DNA of 64,000 bases, taken from assembly GCF_019890635.1 (NCBI RefSeq), contig NZ_JAIOAB010000039.1, forward strand, positions 1-64,000, written 5' to 3'. Of this stretch, positions 26,305-34,479 are shown piece by piece. Origin of the DNA: Streptomyces sennicomposti (GTDB taxonomy: Bacteria; Actinomycetota; Actinomycetes; Streptomycetales; Streptomycetaceae). Under the pieces are notes generated by a model that saw only the letters and a program-made list of their open reading frames with translations, was not told the DNA's origin and ran no database searches. Position 1 is the stretch's first letter, and every line of letters starts with the position of its first letter. A program made the translations under genes and the position numbers.

Positions 26305-27180
26305 ATGGAGTCGCCCCTCATCGTGGGTGTGGACGGATCGGGCCCGAGTCTGACGGCGGTCGACTGGGCGGTGGACGAGGCCGCCCTGCACCGGCTGCCG
26401 CTGCGGCTGGTGTACGCCTCCCTGTGGGAGCGCTACGAGGGCGTGGTGCCCACCGGCGGCACGGACCGGCCCTCGGAGCAGGTGATGGCCGAGCACGTCG
26501 TCGCCTCCGCGCAGGAGCGGGCCCGGCTGCGCGACGCGGAGGTGAAGGTGTCCACGGACGTGCTCCCCGAGGACGCGGTCTCCGCCCTGGTGGACGCGGG
26601 CGACACCGCCTCCGGGCTGGTCATCGGCTCGCGCGGGCGCGGCGGGCTGAAGGGGCTGCTGCTCGGGTCGGTCGGCCTGGGGGTGGCGTCCCGGGCCCGC
26701 TGCCCGGTGGTCGTGGTCCGCGGCGACAGCGCGGGCGTGACCGGCACGCACGAGCGGATCCTGCTCGGCGCGGGCGGCCCGGAGAGCGCCGGGGCGGCGG
26801 TGCGGTTCGCGTTCCGCGAGGCGGCGGCGCGCGGCTGCGTCCTCGATGTCGTACGGGCCTGGCGCACCCCGCTGCTGGAGGCGAGCCGTGCGGTGGCGCC
26901 GCCCGACAACTCGCCCCTCGGGCACGAGGAGCGGGCCGCCGCCCTGCTGGAGGAACTGCTGAGCGAGGCGGCGGCCGAGCACCCGGAGGTCCGGGTGCGG
27001 CGGGCGACCGTCGAGGGTCCGGCGCACCGGGTGCTCGTGGACCGCTCGGCCGCCGCCGATCTGGTGATCGTCGGAGCGCGCCGCAGCACGGGGCAGCTCG
27101 GTCTCCAACTGGGGCGCACCGCACACACGTTGCTGCATCACGCCCAGTGCCCCGTGGCGGTCGTGCCGCAGCGGGCGTGA
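26305..27180 (+). CDS. universal stress protein, tandem UspA domains
   Basis: A 291-residue protein made of two UspA folds (about 3-143 and 148-288). The first carries the ATP-binding loop GSRGRGGLKGLLLGSVGLGVASRARCPVVVV and the second GARRSTGQLGLQLGRTAHTLLHHAQCPVAVVP. I chose ATG 26305 (MESPLIVGVDGSGPS); a GTG at 26296 would add three residues. USP tandem proteins in actinobacteria are typical dormancy and hypoxia genes, matching the CBS-BON neighbours. Confidence 0.9.
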   Translation: MESPLIVGVDGSGPSLTAVDWAVDEAALHRLPLRLVYASLWERYEGVVPTGGTDRPSEQVMAEHVVASAQERARLRDAEVKVSTDVLPEDAVSALVDAGDTASGLVIGSRGRGGLKGLLLGSVGLGVASRARCPVVVVRGDSAGVTGTHERILLGAGGPESAGAAVRFAFREAAARGCVLDVVRAWRTPLLEASRAVAPPDNSPLGHEERAAALLEELLSEAAAEHPEVRVRRATVEGPAHRVLVDRSAAADLVIVGARRSTGQLGLQLGRTAHTLLHHAQCPVAVVPQRA

Positions 27181-27238
27181 GGCCGGGGCCGCCGGGCGCC
27201 ATGGGGGACCGCCCGGACGGACCTCGCCGCGCCGCCGC

Positions 27239-27955
27239 TCAGGCCCGCCAGTAGCCCAGCGCGTGCAACCGCTCCTTGGGCACGCCGAGTTGCTTGCGCA
27301 CGAAGGCGGCGAGCTTGCGGGTGGTCGCCGTGTCGCAGGCGATCCACACATAGGCGGCGGGGTCCAGATGGGCCGGCAGGGCGGCGCGCACGGTCTCGAC
27401 CAGCCTGGCGCCGCCGTCCTGCCGGGGGACCCGCACGACCCGGCGGCCGGCGGCCTCCTCGTGCGGGATGCCGTCGGCGTCCGCGGGGTGGGAGGTCTCG
27501 AACCATATGGTGGCCGGGACCGAAGGCGCCGACGCCAGCAGGGAGTTGATGGCCGGTCGCGAGGCGGGGTCGCCGACCACGAGGAGCTGCGAGGGCGGCG
27601 GGTCCGGCAGCGCGAACTCCGAGCCCTGCACGGTGGCGTCGATGGTGTCGCCGGGGCGCGCGGTGCGGGCCCAGTCGCCGGCGCACCCCGCGTGCAGGAC
27701 GAACTCCATGTCGAAGGCGCCGGCGGCGGGGTCCGGGTCCACCAGGGTGTAGGCCCGCTGGTGCGGGCGTCCGCCGTTGTCGAACCAGAGCCGCACCCAC
27801 ATCGTCGGGTGGGTCCCGGTGGCCCGCAGCATGCCGCCGTCGCTGAAGGACAGCCGGTGCAGACGTTCGGAGATCCGCTCGTTGGACCGCACGGTGAACG
27901 TGAAGTCCTGACCGCGCATGAGCTTGAGGGCGACGCCCTGCCAGCCGTGTCCCAT
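27239..27955 (-). CDS. siderophore-interacting FAD/NAD(P)H ferric reductase
   Basis: A 238-residue SIP-family reductase that releases iron from ferric siderophores in the cytoplasm. The FAD domain includes RAYTLVDPDPAAGAFDMEFVLH (RxYTxR-like segment), followed by the GDTIDATVQGSEF linker. The NAD domain has LLVVGDPASRPAINSLL and AYVWIACDTATTRKLAAFVRKQL. It is downstream of the DUF2470 gene on the same strand, so probably under the iron box further upstream. Three 11-bp repeats (27969-28000) separate the two genes. Confidence 0.88.
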   Translation of the reverse strand: MGHGWQGVALKLMRGQDFTFTVRSNERISERLHRLSFSDGGMLRATGTHPTMWVRLWFDNGGRPHQRAYTLVDPDPAAGAFDMEFVLHAGCAGDWARTARPGDTIDATVQGSEFALPDPPPSQLLVVGDPASRPAINSLLASAPSVPATIWFETSHPADADGIPHEEAAGRRVVRVPRQDGGARLVETVRAALPAHLDPAAYVWIACDTATTRKLAAFVRKQLGVPKERLHALGYWRA

Positions 27956-27968
27956 GTTCCGCCCCTGA

Positions 27969-28000
27969 AGGTGCTCTGGAGGTGCTCTGGAGGTGCTCTG
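27969..28000. repeat. 11-bp direct repeat, three copies
   Basis: AGGTGCTCTGG repeated head to tail at 27969, 27980 and 27991, just upstream of the SIP start. A simple slippage-type repeat in the operon's intergenic gap. Confidence 0.8.
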
Positions 28001-28020
28001 ATCCGGTGGGGGATGCGGCG

Positions 28021-28743
28021 TCAGCGCCGCGCGGAGGGGTGCGGGTGGTGTGCGCACCCGGAGGCGGTGAGCAGCAGCCGGACCCGCTCGCCGGCCTCGG
28101 CCGCGTCACGGGCCACGACCGGGAACAACAGCCGTACGTCGCAGTGGCCTTCGCGGTACTCGCAGCGCAGCGCGATGCCGTAGCGGTCCACCGCGAGCGG
28201 CATCACGCGCACCACGCCCCGCGGCAGCCGCGAGCCGGCGAGGGCGGCCAGCGCCGCCACCATGTCCTCGTGGGCGTCGGCCAGGTGCGTCAGCAGCGCG
28301 GCCTCCTCGACGGCGAGCGGGTCGGGCCGGGCGCGGGTGAGGTCCGCGACGTCGACGTCGTGGCATCCGGTGACGGTCCGGAGGGTCACCTGTTCCGCGT
28401 CGAAGCGGAGGCCGTCGCCGTGCTCCGGGCGGCCGGTGACGAGCCGGCCGGAGACGGTCACCTGGGCGCGTACGCGGTCGCGGAGGGCCGTGGGCGCGAT
28501 GTCGGTGAACTCCATCCGGGCGGGGAGGCCGCCGTCCGGCGCGGCGGCGACCTGCGCGGCCAGCGGGCAGCCGGGCTGCGACTGAAGGGTGACCCGGCCC
28601 TCGGCGTCCACCGAGTGCATCCCGATCAGGTCGTAGTCCTGACCGTCGGTGCTGAGCGACAGGGAGACCGCCCGGGCCAGCACCGAGCGGACGTACTCCG
28701 CCGCGGTCTGCTCGGACGGAGCGGTGTCGATGGCGGCAGCCAA
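28021..28743 (-). CDS. DUF2470 domain protein
   Basis: A 240-residue protein. The first 130 residues resemble a split-barrel fold, and the C-terminal part (about 145-225, EEAALLTHLADAHEDMVAALAAL then VDRYGIALRCEYREGHCDVRLLFP) matches DUF2470, the domain attached to haem-iron-handling flavin-type proteins. First gene of an iron-repressed operon with the siderophore-interacting protein, so a role in haem or iron use is likely. Confidence 0.78.
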   Translation of the reverse strand: MAAAIDTAPSEQTAAEYVRSVLARAVSLSLSTDGQDYDLIGMHSVDAEGRVTLQSQPGCPLAAQVAAAPDGGLPARMEFTDIAPTALRDRVRAQVTVSGRLVTGRPEHGDGLRFDAEQVTLRTVTGCHDVDVADLTRARPDPLAVEEAALLTHLADAHEDMVAALAALAGSRLPRGVVRVMPLAVDRYGIALRCEYREGHCDVRLLFPVVARDAAEAGERVRLLLTASGCAHHPHPSARR

Positions 28744-28770
28744 GGCAACTCCTCGCGGAAGAGGTTCGAG

Positions 28771-28789
28771 TTAGGTAAGGCTAACCTAA
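28771..28789. promoter_or_regulatory. iron box (DmdR/IdeR-type operator)
   Basis: TTAGGTAAGGCTAACCTAA, a 19-bp interrupted inverted repeat with one mismatch to the actinobacterial iron-box consensus. It lies 28 bp upstream of the DUF2470 start and would make the operon iron-repressed. It also touches the 3' end of the EamA gene. Confidence 0.9.
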
Positions 28790-29711
28790 TCATCGACTTC
28801 CTGTCCCGGCAACCACCGGAGCCGTCGCCGTGTGCCGGCGTTCCATCAGGCCGAGAGCCACCCCGGCGACGATGACCAGACCGCCGCAGAGCTGCGGGAG
28901 CCGGACCGTCTCGCCGTTGACCACCACGGCGCCGAGCACGCCGAACACCGGCACCAGATTGAGGATGTTGACCGCGACGCTCGACGTCATCCGGCGCAGG
29001 CCGTAGTTGTAGAGGAGGAAGCCGCCGACGGAGCACGCCACGGCCAGATAGGCGAGCAGCGCCGAGGCCGTGGCGCCGGGCAGCCGCCAGTCGCCGGCCT
29101 CCAGGAGCGAGGCGAGCAGGAAACCGGCCGCGCCGGCCACCGTCTGGTGGTAGGTCAGGCGCACGGCGTCCTGCCCACGCCCCGCGTGCTTGCCGAGGAT
29201 GTTGTACCCGGCCCACACCAGCCCGCCGAGCAGCAGCAGGACATCGCCGGACCAGCGTGCGCCGCCGCCCACTTCGGCGCCGTTGCGCACCACCAGCGCG
29301 GCGCCCCCGGTGGCGAGCAGCACGCCGCAGACCCGCAGCGGCGGCATCCTGGTCCGCAGGACCGCCAGCTCAAGGAGCATGGTCATCAGCGGATAGGACG
29401 CCACGATCAGGGAGGCGTCGGAGGCGGTCGACAGTTCGACGCCGATGTTCTCCAGCACGAAGTAGGCCGTGATGCCGAGCAGACCGCTGAGACGGATCAG
29501 CCGCAGGCTGCGGGCGTCCGGCCGGGGAACGGCGGCGTAACCGCACCATCGCCCCGAGCAGCACGGCGGCGACCGTGAAGCGGACGGCCCCGATGGTCAG
29601 CGGGCCGACGTCGGCGAGCACCTCCTTGGTCACCGCGTACGAACTGCTCCAGAACAGCGCCGCCGCCACGACCGAACAGACCGCCAGGACCCTGGTCCTC
29701 TGCTCGTCCAC
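28790..29711 (-). pseudogene. EamA/DMT-family exporter with a frameshift
   Basis: Ten-helix drug/metabolite transporter split over two frames. The GTG at 29711 starts VDEQRTRVLAVCSVVAAALFW and the frame is good to MVRLRRR. It then loses homology, while another frame supplies RPDARSLRLIRLSGLLGITAYFVLENIGVEL through to the end. The total span of 922 nt is one base over 307 codons, so a single extra base lies at about 29505-29537, which includes a run of four Gs (29523-29526). A TTA codon (29538-29540) lies just before the break. It is divergent from an Lrp regulator, the usual arrangement for amino-acid exporters. Either a real frameshift or a sequencing error. Confidence 0.78.
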
Positions 29712-29828
29712 TCCGATGCCCCTTCCCGTGCGTGCCTCGACCCCGTCCGACTCGCCGGGTGAGGCGGCGAATTTTCGACGGAGTCCGTGCGGGAAAGCTA
29801 GCAATGAGAAGTGTGGTATGGCACTCTG

Positions 29829-29845
29829 GCCGAATTACATTCGGC
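29829..29845. promoter_or_regulatory. inverted repeat upstream of lrp (probable autoregulatory site)
   Basis: GCCGAATTACATTCGGC: 7-bp arms and 3-bp centre. It lies 22 bp upstream of the Lrp-type gene in the divergent region with the EamA exporter. An A/T centre between GC-rich arms is typical of Lrp/AsnC-family sites. Confidence 0.55.
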
Positions 29846-29867
29846 TGGTGGGGAGTGTCGGCGGGGC

Positions 29868-30320
29868 ATGGACGAACTAGATTCGGCGTTGGTGCGGCTT
29901 CTGCAGCAGGACGGTCGGCGCACCAACCGGGACCTGGCGCAGGAGCTGGGCATCGCCCCCTCCACCTGTCTGGAGCGGGTCCGCTCCCTGCGCGAGCGCG
30001 GTGTGCTGGTCGGCTTCCAGGCCGAGGTGGACCTGCCCTCGATCGGCCGGGGGCTGCAGGCGATCATCGCCGTGCGGGTACGGCCGCCGACGCGTGCGGT
30101 CATCGAGCAGTTCCAGGCCTTCGTGGCGCGGATGCCCGAGGTGATCGAGGTCTTCGTCCTCACCGGCACCGACGACTTCCTGCTCCACGTGGCGGTCCGG
30201 GACACCGAGCAACTGCACTCGGTGGTCCTGGACAAGCTCACCGAGCGCCGGGAACTCGCGGACGTGCGCACGTCGGTGGTCTACGGGCACCTGCGCAAGC
30301 ACGTCATCGAGCCGATGTGA
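29868..30320 (+). CDS. Lrp/AsnC-family transcriptional regulator
   Basis: A 150-residue regulator: MDELDSALVRLLQQDGRRTNRDLAQELGIAPSTCLERVRSLRERGVLVGF is the Lrp helix-turn-helix (1-50). The RAM/AsnC ligand domain follows (AIIAVRVRPPTRAVIEQFQAFVARMPEVIEVFVLTGTDDFLLHVAV). I chose the ATG at 29868 for its match to the family N-terminus; an in-frame upstream start adds 19 unrelated residues. It probably controls the divergent exporter in response to an amino acid. Confidence 0.9.
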   Translation: MDELDSALVRLLQQDGRRTNRDLAQELGIAPSTCLERVRSLRERGVLVGFQAEVDLPSIGRGLQAIIAVRVRPPTRAVIEQFQAFVARMPEVIEVFVLTGTDDFLLHVAVRDTEQLHSVVLDKLTERRELADVRTSVVYGHLRKHVIEPM

Positions 30321-30416
30321 GGAGGGGGCGGGAGGACCCGTGGGGGAGGAGCCCCGGGGACACGCCCCCTGGGGACACGCCCCCGGGAACACGCCCCGGG
30401 GCCGAGGCGGCGGCCG

Positions 30417-31145
30417 TCAGGAGGCCTTGACCGTGATGTCCCCGCTGGACGTGCTCAGGTCCAGCGTGTGCCGGGCCTTGGGGTCGGTGGGCACCGAGAC
30501 GTGCGGGCTGCCGTTGTCGGTGTGGGTGGACACCCGGTACGGGCCGCCCGGCGCCGTGACGGTGACCTCGGCGTTGGTGGTCCGCACCCACACGTCCTGG
30601 GCCACCGCCGTGCCGATGGAGACCGGCCCGTTGGAGCTCTTGGCCCTGACTCCGGCGCCCTTCAGCCCCTTCGCCTCTATCCGGCCGTTCGAGGTGCGCA
30701 GATCGACCGGTCCGCTCGCGCCGTCCACGTGCACATCGCCGTTGCTGGTCGACACCTTCACCGTGCCCACGGCGGACAGGTCCAGCTCGCCGTTCGACGT
30801 GGAACCGGTCACCGGCAGCCCCGCCGGCACGTCGACCGTGTACTGCGCCGAGCAGTGGCGGCCGCAGCCGGCCAGGACGAGGACGCCGTCGTCGACGCGG
30901 TAGGACAGTGCCGTCGGCTTGTCGCCGCGGTAGCTCACCTTGCGGTGCACCGACACCTTCGTGCCGCCCCCGCCGTGTATCTCGACGCCGCCGTTCTCGT
31001 TGTCGATCCGGATCGACGTGACCTTCTCGGGGACGGCGTGGTCGTCCTCGAAGGTCTTGTCGCTGAGCGCACCGCATGCGCCGAGCGCCCCGGCCGCGGC
31101 CACGGTCAGGGTCGCGGCCGCGAGAAGGCGGAGCCGATGGTGCAT
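30417..31145 (-). CDS. DUF4097-type beta-repeat lipoprotein
   Basis: A 242-residue secreted lipoprotein. The signal peptide MHHRLRLLAAATLTVAAAGALGAC ends in a lipobox with Cys24. The mature part is a right-handed beta-repeat: TSNGELDLSAVGTVKVSTSNGDVHVDGASGPVDLRTSNGRIEAKGLKG, with the TSNG(D/E/R) period of DUF4097/adhesin-like domains. A GGGGGGA ribosome site precedes the ATG. It stands alone, and its function is unknown. Confidence 0.85.
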   Translation of the reverse strand: MHHRLRLLAAATLTVAAAGALGACGALSDKTFEDDHAVPEKVTSIRIDNENGGVEIHGGGGTKVSVHRKVSYRGDKPTALSYRVDDGVLVLAGCGRHCSAQYTVDVPAGLPVTGSTSNGELDLSAVGTVKVSTSNGDVHVDGASGPVDLRTSNGRIEAKGLKGAGVRAKSSNGPVSIGTAVAQDVWVRTTNAEVTVTAPGGPYRVSTHTDNGSPHVSVPTDPKARHTLDLSTSSGDITVKAS

Positions 31146-31357
31146 GAGAAATCCCCCCGTTGTGCACAAGTCGCCGATCCTGCCGGCGGTTCGGTCGCTG
31201 CCCGGCGGACCCCTGGCCGGGTCCGCCGTCGCCACGACGCTACCGGCGCCGCGACCCGCCCCACCATGGGGGTAACCCCCGACATCACCCTGATGTTCAC
31301 TGCCGGACGGCCCCCGGCGACGGTCACGCCGCCGTACCCATGCCACCCGTCAGCACG
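31146..31357. other. intergenic region upstream of the lipoprotein gene
   Basis: Contains the lipoprotein promoter region on the minus strand and no credible gene. Beyond 31357 it passes into the 18-bp tandem repeat that reaches the lysR stop. Confidence 0.5.
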
Positions 31358-31483
31358 CCGTCACCCGTCACTGAGCTGTCACCCGTCACCGCGCTGTCAC
31401 CCGTCACTGAGCCGTCACCCGGCACCGCGCCGTCCCCCGTCACCCCACCGTCAACCGTCACCGTCCTGTCACCCGTCACCGCG
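31358..31483. repeat. 18-bp tandem repeat, seven copies
   Basis: Seven contiguous 18-bp units, best copy CTGTCACCCGTCACCGCG, ending inside the last codons of lysR. Read on the minus strand in a frame other than lysR it would encode (VTGDG/SA) hexapeptides for about 40 residues. A one-base shift near the lysR stop would add this tail to the regulator. Confidence 0.85.
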
Positions 31484-32366
31484 CGCACATCGCGCCGACC
31501 GTGTCGGCGAACGCCCGGGCCAGCGGCGTCAGATCGGCCCAGCGGCGCACGGCCCAGCCCACCGGCAGCTCCGGCAGACCGGCGATGGGCAGAAAGCGCA
31601 GCGGCCCGGCGCCGGCCGAGGCCCCGCGGCCGGGCAGCGCGGGAACGACCGCGTGCCCGAGGCCGAGTTCCGCCAGCAGGATGGCGGTGTCCCAGTCGGC
31701 GACACTGGTGTCGCACCGCACCTGGACGCCCAGCGTCGCGAAGGCCGTGTCCAGATGGGCCCGGGACGAGGAGTTCCCCGGGAGCCCGATGTGCCGGATG
31801 CCCGCCAGATCGGCCGCCTCGATGTGGGAACGCGCCGCGAGCGGGTCGTCGGACCGGACCGCCAGCACCCACGGCAGCTCCACGACCGGACGCTGCTCGA
31901 TGCCCCCGACCGGACCGCCCAGCGTGATCCAGGCCAGATCGACCGCGCCGGAGGCGAGCGCGTCGAAGCAGTCGCGGCTGGAGGTCTCCGTGCGGAACTC
32001 CAGGCTCACCCGGGGAAACCGCTCGCGGAACGCGACCACGGCCTCGGCCATGAAGTGCCGCACCGTGGTGGCGCCCGTCGTCACCCGCACCGCACCCGCC
32101 TCGCCGCGGACCAGCTCGTCCAGGTGGCGCAGCGCCGCGTCCAGACCGGCGATGCCGTCCGCCGCCGCGGTCCGCAGGATCCGCCCCGCCGCGGTGGGCG
32201 CCACCCCGCGCGGATGGCGCTCCAGGAGCCGTACACCCGTCTCCCGCTCCAGCCGCTTCACATGCTGGCTCACCGCCGACTGCGTACAGCACAGCTCCCG
32301 GGCGACGGCGCTCAGGCTGCCGGCCCGGCACACCGCGACGAAGGCGCGCAGATCATCAAGTGTCAT
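31476..32366 (-). CDS. LysR-family transcriptional regulator
   Basis: A 296-residue regulator. The N-terminal winged helix is MTLDDLRAFVAVCRAGSLSAVARELCCTQSAVSQHVKRLERETGVRLLER; the effector domain begins near GAVRVTTGATTVRHFMAEAVVAF. I prefer the ATG at 32366 to an upstream TTG at 32375. It is divergent from a ketopantoate reductase-like gene, with an inverted repeat between them at the expected place for a LysR site. Confidence 0.92.
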   Translation of the reverse strand: MTLDDLRAFVAVCRAGSLSAVARELCCTQSAVSQHVKRLERETGVRLLERHPRGVAPTAAGRILRTAAADGIAGLDAALRHLDELVRGEAGAVRVTTGATTVRHFMAEAVVAFRERFPRVSLEFRTETSSRDCFDALASGAVDLAWITLGGPVGGIEQRPVVELPWVLAVRSDDPLAARSHIEAADLAGIRHIGLPGNSSSRAHLDTAFATLGVQVRCDTSVADWDTAILLAELGLGHAVVPALPGRGASAGAGPLRFLPIAGLPELPVGWAVRRWADLTPLARAFADTVGAMCAR

Positions 32367-32370
32367 GGCA

Positions 32371-32388
32371 CCCAAGCTAGTTCTTGGG
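32371..32388. promoter_or_regulatory. LysR-type operator between lysR and panE-like gene
   Basis: CCCAAGCTAGTTCTTGGG: perfect 6-bp arms with a 6-bp A/T-containing centre, immediately upstream of lysR. TTGACT at 32411-32416 is a plausible -35 for the divergent gene. Confidence 0.6.
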
Positions 32389-32544
32389 GACGTCTCATCA
32401 AACCCTAGGATTGACTTGGGCTTCGGGGCCTTGGACGATCATCCCGGGGCGGCAACCTCCTCCCGCGCTCCAGCCCTCCGGTCCGGACCGGAGCGGGCCG
32501 GCGGGACAGGTGCCGACCCCGCCCCCAGCCGAGAGGAAGCACAC

Positions 32545-33480
32545 GTGCCCACGACACCACCCCTCAACGACAGTCACGACAGCGGCCGTCGGACCGTCGC
32601 GGTCCTCGGCCCGGGCGGAGTCGGCGGCCTGCTGGCCGGGCTCCTCTCCCGGGCCGGACACCGGGTCGTCTGCGTCGCCGGGGAGCACACCGTAAAGGCG
32701 CTGCGCAAGGACGGGATCCGGGTGCGCAGCGGGCAGTTCGGCGACTTCACCGCACCCGTCGAGGCCGACACCGCACTGCGCGAACCGGTCGACCTGCTCC
32801 TGGTCACCGTCAAACACACGGCACTGGACGCCGCGTCGGAACGCGTCCCGGCCGACCTGCTCGGCGACGCCCTGATCCTCCCCCTGCTCAACGGCGTCGA
32901 GCACCTGCCGGCCCTGCGCGCACGGTACGGCGCGGCCACCGTCGCGGCGGGCGTGATCCGGGTCGAGTCCACCCGCACCGCCCCCGGAGTCATCGAGCAC
33001 GGCAGCCCGTTCACGGAGATCGACCTCGCCGGAGAACACGAACGCCTCGCCCCGCTCGCCGAGTTGCTCAATGACGCCGGGGTGCGCACCCGGCTGTCCG
33101 ACGACGAGACGGCCGTCCTCTGGGCCAAGCTCGCCTTCCTCGCCCCCTTCGCCCTGCTCACCACCCGCTACGGGCTCACCATCGGCGCGGTGCGCACCGG
33201 GCGGCGCGACGAACTGACCGCACTGGCCGAGGAGACCGCCGCGGTGAGCCGGGCCTGCGGCGCGCCCGTCGATCCCGCCAGGTCGCTGGCGCTGTACGAC
33301 GCGTTCCCGGCCGGCGCCAAGTCCTCGATGCAGCGTGACGCGGAGGCGGGCCGCCCGCTGGAACTCGACGCCATCGGCGGGGCCGTCGTACGGGCGGCCG
33401 AACGGCACGGGGTGCCGGCGCCGGTCACGAGCCGACTGGTGGCCGAACTGGCGGCCGAGCACCCCGCGGGCGACGACTGA
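32545..33480 (+). CDS. 2-dehydropantoate 2-reductase-like (ApbA/PanE) protein
   Basis: A 311-residue NADPH-dependent reductase of the ketopantoate reductase family. TVAVLGPGGVGGLLAGLLSRAGHRVVCVA (about 17-45) is the Rossmann GxGxxG; VKHTALDAA and LLNGVEHL are family motifs with the catalytic lysine. The C-terminal domain has the SMQRDAEAGRPLELDAIGGAVVRAAERHGVPAPV signature. GTG start with GAGAGGA. Because it is controlled by a private LysR regulator, it may reduce a different 2-oxo acid rather than serve pantothenate synthesis. Confidence 0.85.
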   Translation: MPTTPPLNDSHDSGRRTVAVLGPGGVGGLLAGLLSRAGHRVVCVAGEHTVKALRKDGIRVRSGQFGDFTAPVEADTALREPVDLLLVTVKHTALDAASERVPADLLGDALILPLLNGVEHLPALRARYGAATVAAGVIRVESTRTAPGVIEHGSPFTEIDLAGEHERLAPLAELLNDAGVRTRLSDDETAVLWAKLAFLAPFALLTTRYGLTIGAVRTGRRDELTALAEETAAVSRACGAPVDPARSLALYDAFPAGAKSSMQRDAEAGRPLELDAIGGAVVRAAERHGVPAPVTSRLVAELAAEHPAGDD

Positions 33481-33483
33481 CGC

Positions 33484-33638
33484 GGACCGGCGACCGTCAC
33501 CCGCACCGTCAGCAGCCGGTCCCCGTAGCCCTCGGTCACGCCAGAGGCCTCCAGCACCAGCGAGCCGAGCCGGGGACCGGACGGGATCTGTATCTCCTCG
33601 AAGTCCGCCTGCCGTATCCGGGCGGCCTGCGCCTCGTG
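33484..33638 (-). pseudogene. ABC-F ATPase gene fragment (EttA-like linker region)
   Basis: A minus-strand frame reads HEAQAARIRQADFEE, IQIPSGPRLGSLVLEAS, GVTEGYGDRLL. This closely resembles the segment of EttA-type ABC-F translation factors between the interdomain linker and the second nucleotide-binding domain (IPPGPRLG...VEGLxKGFGDRLL). Homology stops after about 40 residues on one side, before the Walker A, and no start or upstream part exists. A stranded gene fragment between panE and the CysRS-like gene. Confidence 0.65.
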
Positions 33639-33708
33639 GGGACGTGCATCCGCGATGCCTCCGCGCCCGGCCGCCGATGGTACGTGGTGTGGGCGGCCGC
33701 CCGGCCGG

Positions 33709-34479
33709 TCAGGCGCGGCCGATGTCCCTCGGGAGTTCGAGGGCGAGCACCCGGTCGGCGTACACGAACGTCTCGAACCGCGTGCCGTCCGGGACGTCCG
33801 GCTCGTCCTCCAGCCGCCGCAGCGCGTTCAGCACGGCGGGCGTGTCCAGGTCGTCGTCGTAGGCGGCACCCAGACGCCGTACGGTGTCCGCGTGCAGCGG
33901 GCGCGAGGGCGCGTCCGCCCAGGCCGCGACCCGCGCCCGCCACCGGGCCAGCGTCGCCCGCGCGTCGTCCAGGGTCCGCCCGGTGAGGTCGGCGGGACGC
34001 GCGTACGGCCGGGCGAGCAGGGCCAGCCGCAGTGCCAGGGGATCGGCCCCGCCGCCGGTCAGCGCGTCCAGGCCGCCGGGCGCCTCCGTCGCCCCCACCC
34101 CGACCGGCAGCCCGTGCTCCGCCGCCGGGGGTTCGGCCGCCGGGGCGAGGACATGGACGTCCACGGGGCCGCCGAACGGCGCGATCAAGGCGGCGTCCGG
34201 GGTGCGGACCGCGGGCGGATGGATGCCGAGCAGCCCAGCGGCGCCGGAGAGCGCCCGCGCCCGCTCCTCGGGCAGCGGACGTTCGACGTAGCCGGTGACC
34301 ACCTGGAGGTCCTCCAGCTCGGCGATGCGGAACAGCACGTCCGCGACGAGCATCGCCCGCAGCTCGCCCAGCAGGTCGCGCCGTCCGGCCGGTGCGGGGT
34401 GGACGCAGACGCGCAGCAGTCCGCCGGGACTCCGCGGGACCTGAGTGAGCCGCCCGGACCGGGTGTCGGTGAGCCGCAC
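33709..34479 (-). CDS. cysteinyl-tRNA synthetase-like protein lacking the catalytic motifs
   Basis: A 256-residue protein. The C-terminal third, TVRRLGAAYDDDLDTPAVLNALRRLEDEPDVPDGTRFETFVYADRVLALELPRDIG, resembles the DALR/helical region of class I CysRS/MshC enzymes. The N-terminal part (LLRVCVHPAPAGRRDLLGELRAMLVADVLFRIAELEDLQVV) looks like a shrunken Rossmann half with no HIGH or KMSKS motif and no zinc ligands, so aminoacylation is unlikely. The GTG start is preceded by GAGGAGG. It is probably a paralogue with another function. Confidence 0.6.
   Translation of the reverse strand: MRLTDTRSGRLTQVPRSPGGLLRVCVHPAPAGRRDLLGELRAMLVADVLFRIAELEDLQVVTGYVERPLPEERARALSGAAGLLGIHPPAVRTPDAALIAPFGGPVDVHVLAPAAEPPAAEHGLPVGVGATEAPGGLDALTGGGADPLALRLALLARPYARPADLTGRTLDDARATLARWRARVAAWADAPSRPLHADTVRRLGAAYDDDLDTPAVLNALRRLEDEPDVPDGTRFETFVYADRVLALELPRDIGRA

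Noticed and set aside
28790..29458. C-terminal EamA frame as an independent short transporter
   Set aside because: It lacks the first helices, which are present in frame just upstream, so a frameshifted gene explains it better.
29811..29867. Upstream in-frame start for the Lrp regulator
   Set aside because: It adds 19 residues unlike any Lrp N-terminus and would overlap the inverted repeat likely to be its operator.
32366..32375. TTG start for lysR
   Set aside because: The ATG three codons later matches the family start and leaves the operator clear of the coding region.
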